Below are positions 57,607 to 64,000 of a DNA stretch of 64,000 nucleotides, piece by piece (position 1 is the first letter of the stretch; each line of letters starts with the position of its first letter). The position numbers and the translations under genes are program-made. The notes beneath the pieces were generated by a model, which saw nothing but the letters and a program-made list of their open reading frames with translations, was not told the DNA's origin and made no database searches. The DNA lies in assembly GCA_000708835.1 (NCBI GenBank), contig DF236956.1:419354-483353 (forward strand), given 5' to 3'. The DNA comes from Klebsormidium nitens (taxonomy: Eukaryota > Streptophyta > Klebsormidiophyceae > Klebsormidiales > Klebsormidiaceae).

Positions 57607-58752
57607 CTGTTTCCCAAAAACAAACGTCAGAATTGATTCATTTTTGACAATGTCCAAGGAGTGGCGCCTTCCCAGGAAGAGTGAACTCCACCTTTTCCCT
57701 GAAAACCAACGTCAGACCGGATTGATTCTGTGACAAACGTCCGATGAGTGGCGTCCCACCACCCAGCTTATCAGCGCTTCGTCGTTGACCAGGAATGAGA
57801 AGTTTTGAGAAAGTAAAGAAACTGGGGTGGGAACAACAAGATTCTGATTTCAGCATTCTTTCTTTTGAATGCTGCCATGATGCCTTTTTCCCCCATCAAT
57901 GCCTTCTGGGAGACTGGTGACACAGTAACAGCTGTTCAAGCCCAGCGAACATTGCTAGGAGTTTGACAAATGGTCAGACTGAATTAGTGTCCTGAGCACT
58001 TGTTGTCTTTGTGATGTATGCAACTTTTATACAGAACCAACGATACATTAACAAACTTTGATGTAAGAAAGAATCAACAAAGTTGTGAGCATTCCAGCAC
58101 TTGGGCAGATTGACACCAGGGCCATCACAATGAACTTGATCCTGTGAATGAAGATAATTGAAAACAACAAAAAGTGTGACCTATCAAGAGGATGACTGAT
58201 GGAATCATACCCCGTATCCATTGTATGCTGTCTTGAAGATGGGCATCGCAGCAGCCCCCAGGGACGAAACCACAACCTTTTCTCTCAAAAGACCTGGAGG
58301 CAGAACTCAATCTGGCTTTTCCTGCGGCTTCTCCTGCAGGCTCTTAGACGAGCCGCTTCAGGCTTGCTGTGGCACCACGATAAGTCGCTTTCCCCTCCCT
58401 GATTCTAGGAATAGAAGTTAAATGTATCTTCTTCCAAGTTTCTTTGTCAAAGCCTCAGAGGCAGAGCTGAGTAGGACATGGCTAGGGTTTGCTGGCCTCA
58501 AGCTGCCTCAAAACCCTAATGAGCTCCTCGAGTCAAATCTGTTGCTCGTCTTTCTCGGGGCGTTGGTTTTGAGGAGGTCAGGACGCGCCCTCCAGCCCCT
58601 TTGGCGCCCCTTTGCCCTGCATGCACAATAACGTGAAGAGGTGATCATCATCTTGTTGCATTGTAAAGACAGGGCGTCTCACCACTTGCTTTTCATAGTT
58701 CAAGGAGCTTGGGCTTTACGCGGTTGTAATGCTGTGAGCTGCGGAAGCAGAG
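57607..58752. promoter_or_regulatory. Head-to-head region between PEX7 and the hydroxylase gene
   Basis: This contains the unresolved first exon of PEX7 and the promoters of both genes. Two telo-box-like motifs face each other: TAGGGTTT at 58485-58492 and AAACCCTAA at 58511-58519. A possible regulatory role is inferred from position only. Confidence 0.45.
57660..57755 (-). repeat. Acceptor-edge echo of PEX7 exon 57514-57606
   Basis: The exon start with its acceptor and upstream intron (about 57598-57668) recurs once at about 57680-57752: GTGGAGTTCACTC against GTGAAGTTCAGTC, and both copies share AACGTCAGA and the GAGTGGCG-CC block. Confidence 0.8.
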
Positions 58753-61700
58753 ATGGGGCGGGCAAAGCAAGCTGGCGCACAGAAAAGTGCGCGGACGAGG
58801 GACGTACAATTCGACGAATCTGACAGTGAGAAGTCTGCCTTTGGGATGCCTTCACTGATTTGTACATACATTACTTCACCCAATATGTGGTCTGCGTGTG
58901 AAGCTCAGGAGTTTGTAGATCGATGCAGGGTCCTTGTGAAGTGCTTTCCTCATCATCATGTGAGTGGTGCAACAAAGGCCTATTCAGATGTTGAGGGCTT
59001 CATGGGTTTTGATTGCTTATCTGGGTTCTCCTCCTTTTGATGCATCCTAGCAGCAATAATAAGATCTAAAAGCTTGCAAAACGACGGGATTGAAAAATTC
59101 GTCAAAGCATGTGATGTAGTTCCAAATGAACCTGTGCCTTGCATTGCTTGACTCTGATATCTTCCGTCACTGAGCAGAACGGTCGGGTAAGAGTGGTCAA
59201 GGACCTCGTTGGCCTGATCTATCTGCTAAGGTGAGGCTTGAACTGAACAGCTGAGTTTCTATTTTGTTGAAGTTTCCAAGTTTTGTACGAGGGCAGAGCC
59301 ATGAAGTCCAAGCCGTGACGTTCGTCTCAAGCATAAACATCCATAAAGCGATTACATCTTCAGAGCCACATTCTGATCAGTCACCGCAGTCAAAAGCAGA
59401 GCGACTAGGTGTAATGTTTGAGTGTACTTCTAAAGTCCTACTTCATGCTTTCTAGCTGTCAGCTCTATCAATCTCCCACAGTATTCCTAAGATGCTGCAC
59501 CTCGCTGGTTGCAGGCCAACCTTAGTCCGGTGTTACACAAGGACTGGCAGCTCTTCACAGTCCCTGGATATCTGACCAGGGGCGAATGCATTGCCTTCAT
59601 TGAGCAGGCGCACGTCCTTGGTGAGGGGTGATTTGTTGTTCAGAATCATCCTGTTTGCAAATTTCAGAACAAGTCCCCTTCAGGGAGCATCAAACTCATA
59701 GCAATCATTGGGTCTTTTGGTGGACAGAGTTCACATCTGGCTCAAGTTGGTTCAAGTTGGGGCCCGGGCCAGCACCGTATGATGGGGAAGTGAAAAGGCA
59801 CCGCCTATGTGAATTGCGGCCGCACATTAATCTGTGCGACGTCTGCCAGGAGTCTATTCTAGAATTCAGATACTGTTTCAGCTTTGAGGTCGTATGAGAC
59901 GTCTTGTTTCTTGACGTTCAGAGGCCGTTTATGTATGAGTCTAGAAAGTGCTCTGAGGACTACCGTACGTATGGGATATCTTCCAGCGGTTTTGCTGTTG
60001 ACGCTTGAACGTTCGTACGCAACATCAGAAATTCCAAGTTGGAGGCGACACATCGACAACTTCTTTTCTATCATATGCGACCCTACAACGATTACTGCTG
60101 AACTCGACGCGTGCAATTGGCAGGTCCTCTTGTGAAAGGCTGTGCTTGTTATAAAGTGTCCTTGACTGTTTACATAACATCTATGCTGTGACTTATGCGG
60201 GTCTCAATCTTCGGTGTCCAGGCTTCAAACACGTCAGCAGCAAAGGCCCTGAGGCGGGCGAAGCTTTCAGGGACAACGAGAGCGCCTCAACGGTGGATCC
60301 TGCGTTGGCCCAACGACTTTGGGACGGTGGACTGGCCAGCATCTTTGAAGTAAGGAAAAGTCACTCAGCTCAGGAAGTAGCAGAAGACTTAAAGCAACAT
60401 TGAGCCAATCACCCTGATTTTCCCAAGAGGATCTGAATGCATCCATTGCTAGACAGCTGCTTCATACGAGTTTCTCTTGCAGCCTCTGCTTTTAACGGCC
60501 CACGTCACAGACTGAACAGCAAGGTTTTCCAAGGAAAGGTACACAGATTTCATCGGTTCCGCAACCTATCCACAAGTGCTCGCAGTACTCTGTTCATTCT
60601 CGTGACCGATCAAGCAAAACTGCCTTCCGGTGACGGTCATTCCTTCTGCGTTTAAGTAACGCCTCGCTGAGCCGTTTCGTTTTCGTGTTTTGCAGAGGCA
60701 AGTCCCGGCCGTCGGGGGCCGTCGTGCGGTTGGCTTGGATCCACACATTCGCTTCTACTGTTACAACCCGGGGCAGCGATTTGACAAAGTGCGTGACCAC
60801 GTCATGTGTATCCTGCCAATCGCTTCCGTTCATCCCCGCTGGTTGAACAGGCCGCTGACTGAGTTCGGCTTCTGCTTGCATTGACGGTTTACTTCTGAGA
60901 ATGAGGCTTACCGTGTGTACCTCCGCTTAAGAAATGAGGGCCCTACTGATTCCGACAATGCTGTGTGCCCGAGCGTCAGATCTTCCGGTAGAGGATACGA
61001 AAGGAAGCAAGATACTGTGCGAATCTTGGAATTGTCGAGATCAACGTGGCTTTGTCACATTCTTTCTCAACATGCGACTTCGTATGCAATGTCCGATTGG
61101 ACAAGACGTACAGTCCGCATGCACAAGCCCAGCGGCTCTCCAGGCCTTCTCGGTATCATACTCGTGTAAAACTCTGCGACCTGATTCCTCTCTTGTTCCT
61201 CTTCCCGTCCTATTGTACCAGTCTTGTCCTAACACGTCCATTCTTTCAGCACATCGACGTGAGCATTCCTCACGGGCGCGGCAAACGGACAGAGTACACG
61301 CTCTTGGTCTACCTCTCGGGCGGGCCCGCCTCCGCAACCAAAGGCCTGCCGCCGCTAGAAGGTGGCGAGACGGCGTTCTATGATGAGCAAGACAACATCG
61401 TAGCTGAGGTACGCCTTGTCCTCTTTGAAGTTGACATTTGCTGCTCTTCTTGATTGTTTCTCATTCGCAGCCTCGCACTGGGACTTTGAGTCTGTTGAAG
61501 GTGTCAGTCAATGCTTCGATTGTACTTTCGTTGGTCATCCTACCATCAATGTCTCGGGGGACCTTTGCTGCGTTTGTGGAAAACGGCAAGTTTAGGCAAT
61601 AGCCAGGGGGTGTTGATGTAATCAACGGTTCAATGGTTTTGGCTGTCTCACAGAGCAGTTCGCAATCAATATCAGTCGCAGGCTTCGCCTCGCACTGCTG

Positions 61701-61984
61701 CGCAGTGGGCACGAACGGACCTCTCTCCTGCCTAGCATCGCTACCATTTCTTTGCATAGCTCAGTACGATTCCGCGAGGGGCTGGTAGGACTAATTTTAC
61801 CCCTTCCTGCTCGGGATCCGTTGATGAAAGTATGTTAAGAATTTTCTTGATGCAGATCGCGCCGCGAGCTGGCACAGCTCTTCTTCACATCCACGGCAAT
61901 CGTTGCATGGGGCATGAAGCGCGCGCAGTTACTGCAGGGACGAAGTTTGTCCTAAGAAGCGATGTCGTCTTCTCCGAGTCTTAA
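58753..61984 (+). CDS. 2-oxoglutarate/Fe(II) oxygenase, prolyl 4-hydroxylase-type
   Basis: Seven exons, 58753-58825, 59178-59230, 59515-59620, 60222-60349, 60696-60788, 61250-61408 and 61856-61984, join in phase to 246 aa. The first 40 or so residues are basic and disordered. The catalytic double-stranded beta-helix has GLDPHIRFYCYNPGQRFDKH, where HID supplies the first iron-binding His (about 152) and Asp (about 154); TEYTLLVYLSG; LEGGETAFYD; and ALLHIHGNRCMGHEARAV, with the distal His about 224. TKFVLRSDVVF follows and carries the Lys/Arg that contacts 2-oxoglutarate. No signal peptide or membrane segment is seen, so a soluble intracellular enzyme is likely, unlike ER collagen-type hydroxylases. 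Known: the family hydroxylates prolines or other residues. The substrate here is unknown. Confidence 0.9.
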
Positions 61985-64000
61985 AAACCCGGGTTGCGTC
62001 GAGGGTGGCTAGCGAGGGCCTTCGATTGCCTAGTCCTAAACGGACGGCATCACCTTTGGCATGTCAATGCGTAGGTAGGAGCGAATTTCGCGTCAGGGTT
62101 GCGTCAAGTCTACACTTTGTCAACTATAAACAAGAAATGCAGGGCATATGGCATCCTGACAGCTTGCAGTGGCACGAAGCATAAGGGTCATAGTACGTCA
62201 GGAACAAGGACATTTTGAAGTTGTTGACGTCTTTTAAACATATGTGAGATCTGGCGGTACACAACACGGCACTACACTACTTTCGGGAACCGATGCTTCT
62301 CAAGTTAAGTCGGAATTGGAGAATCAAAGAACCGATTTGACTAGTGAGTCATGCATATAGTACAGCCCTGTTTTCTGCTGCCAGCGCTTTCGTTTCTCTA
62401 GATCTATGGATCGAATTCTGTTGGAAACCCCGGTTCCATTCTATTAAAGCTCCCAGCCTGCCGTGTGTCTTGTCTGAGAGAGTTTCGAGAACTTATATTC
62501 TTGGAGGCTACCGTTTACGGTTTAGAAGCCAGTGGCACGCTGGGCTTTCGTAATTTCAAATCTTCAAAATTCATGCTGCCACAAAACCTAGAAGAGCCTT
62601 GCCAATTTCGATCAACCCTAGGAAGTGGTTCCACTTAAAAAGGAACTTGTGCACATACCGTCATACGCGGTGCACGGATCCCCAGCATCATTCACAAAGA
62701 AGCTTCAAACATGCTTTCAAACGTTGAGTGCTAATTGAATTCAATTTGAGGCAATGAGTTTGAGCGTCGACGGCCGTCTAGTAAATGACGTCACTGGTGT
62801 CCCGTCGTTGCGATGCGTACGACGGTTGCTTTGTGCGGAACGCAAAACGTCCCCCTATAGGCTTTACTGAAGCGGAGGCACACCAATGTGCGCGCACACC
62901 CCGCGCAGGCCATTTGATTTAGTTAGTTCTTGAAACATTTTGCCATCGGACGATGTACGAGCACGCAGTGTGTTTTGCTCACTAAATTTGGGCCGTCGGA
63001 TAATCGAAAAGAGAAACTTACCGAATTTACACTGCGTACATGTTGGATTTGCTTTTTATTTTTTTGACACTAATCTTCTAGCGCTATGCCTTCCACTCTT
63101 TCCGATGCCTAAGCATCGTACTCGAGTGTCAGGACATAGATGCGCAGAAATAAAAATAAAAGGTCGCTGGTGAGGCTTTCTTAGCCTTTTGCTAGCTTTC
63201 GACGGCGGTCTCCTGGTCAAGGTATTGCAACCGTCCGGAGCACAGGCGGAACGCCGAATCTGCGTTTAGACTCTTCTGATAGCGCATTGGCTCCAGGATT
63301 TTCGGGGACCGAAAGTCGCGATCGTTTCATCGGACGGTTCGAATAATATCATAGAATTATGTGTGACGTCAAGCTGACGAGAGTTCAACAATGGCTGCCA
63401 AGCTTCACGAGCTTCCTTGTTGGACCTAGGGTGGTCTGTGCTGCGGCGCTTCTCATCCTGCTCATCGTTCAAGCCAAAGAAGCTTTGTATCTCATAGTGA
63501 ATTCATGTATCCAGCTGCTTCAAGTTTTTACAGGACCAGAGATGCTCATTTGACCCTTGTCCCAAGACGGCGAAGTGTATCGTATGGTTTCGGGACCCTC
63601 GAGGACCTCATCAAATCTGCTTGCAGCAAGCCTTCTGCAAGGCTGTAGAGGGATGAAAAGCACTTTCAAAACCTTACAACAGCTGAGAAAGAAGAAAGGA
63701 GAAGTGCAATGCCGCAAGAAGTTGAGCTTCCAGCTCCACAATGGGTGTAGGAGCTAGCTTCAAGGCAGCCATGGCGGGACTAGCGCCTGTGATTTGAGCT
63801 GGAGAGGCTTTGTCCCTGTCCTGGACGGCTGTCCAGTCTGACGATGGTATGCAGATTGGGATTAGACCTCTTCCTCCTCGATGTTCTTGATTGGATCGAG
63901 CGGTCAAAAGATGAAGAAGTTTGATCGGACGGTTCCGCTATGGTTTTCGCGGAATCCTCAGGCAAATCGAGATTCGGCTACCCACCTGGCAAGGCGTTTA
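61985..64000. other. Right flank, no supported gene
   Basis: Two kb without a recognisable gene. A plus frame at 63359-63553 (64 aa, one membrane-like segment VVCAAALLILLIVQ) and a minus frame at 63780-63965 are open but have no splice or homology support. A short block (ACCGTCCGAT-AAAC) recurs, inverted relative to plus, near 63320 and 63925. Confidence 0.45.

Noticed and set aside
63359-63553. Small membrane protein on the plus strand
   Set aside because: 64 codons, one hydrophobic run, no homology or splice context; kept only as a note in the flank entry.

Overview
The window is nuclear DNA from a green plant lineage, most likely a streptophyte (charophyte) alga or an early-branching land plant. 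Genes are split by GT-AG introns of about 150-700 bp. They include a plastid-targeted phosphoglucan, water dikinase with a CBM20 domain, a PTS2 receptor PEX7 and a plant-type telobox Myb protein. A METTL24-like methyltransferase and a HOOK/NuMA-like coiled-coil protein are not what I would expect in a flowering plant (inference). No species is assigned. I built the exon models by hand from splice signals, reading phase and protein similarity; where a model is complete, all exon phases agree.

Layout: (1) 1-7472, minus strand: HOOK/CH-type N-terminus followed by a long coiled coil, running off the left edge. (2) 8715-16355, plus: telomere-repeat-binding-like protein (ubiquitin-like fold, telobox Myb, very long Q/G/Y-rich tail), divergent from gene 1 across a 1.2-kb shared promoter region. 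(3) 17447-19075, minus: membrane-anchored METTL24-like methyltransferase. (4) 19752-26439: a 6.7-kb DIRS/PAT-type tyrosine-recombinase retrotransposon with perfectly matching split direct repeats and gag, RT-RNase H and YR frames on the minus strand. (5) 27678-30999, plus: DUF1444-like plus MYND zinc-finger protein. (6) 32557-45213, plus: complete 18-exon phosphoglucan, water dikinase (starch degradation), preceded by a perfect 40-bp foldback. (7) about 46930-48212, minus: decayed LRR receptor kinase lacking most of its kinase domain. (8) 49295-49526: assembly gap. (9) 49920-50446: Harbinger/Tourist-like MITE with TAA target duplication. (10) 51145-57606, minus: PEX7, two short exons unresolved. 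(11) 58753-61984, plus: 2-oxoglutarate/Fe(II) prolyl-4-hydroxylase-type oxygenase, head-to-head with PEX7.

The most unusual feature is spread over several genes. Many exon edges are repeated, in decayed tandem copies of about 80-200 bp, inside the adjacent intron. Each copy carries the first or last 30-90 bp of the exon, the splice site and flanking intron sequence. I see this at a dozen edges in five genes, up to six copies at one edge, and on both sides of three exons. It looks like a recurrent local duplication process that builds intron sequence and decoy splice sites. Retrotransposon, MITE and foldbacks are unrelated to these arrays. The genes do not form one pathway: starch phosphorylation, peroxisomal import, telomere binding, hydroxylation and methylation are independent housekeeping functions.
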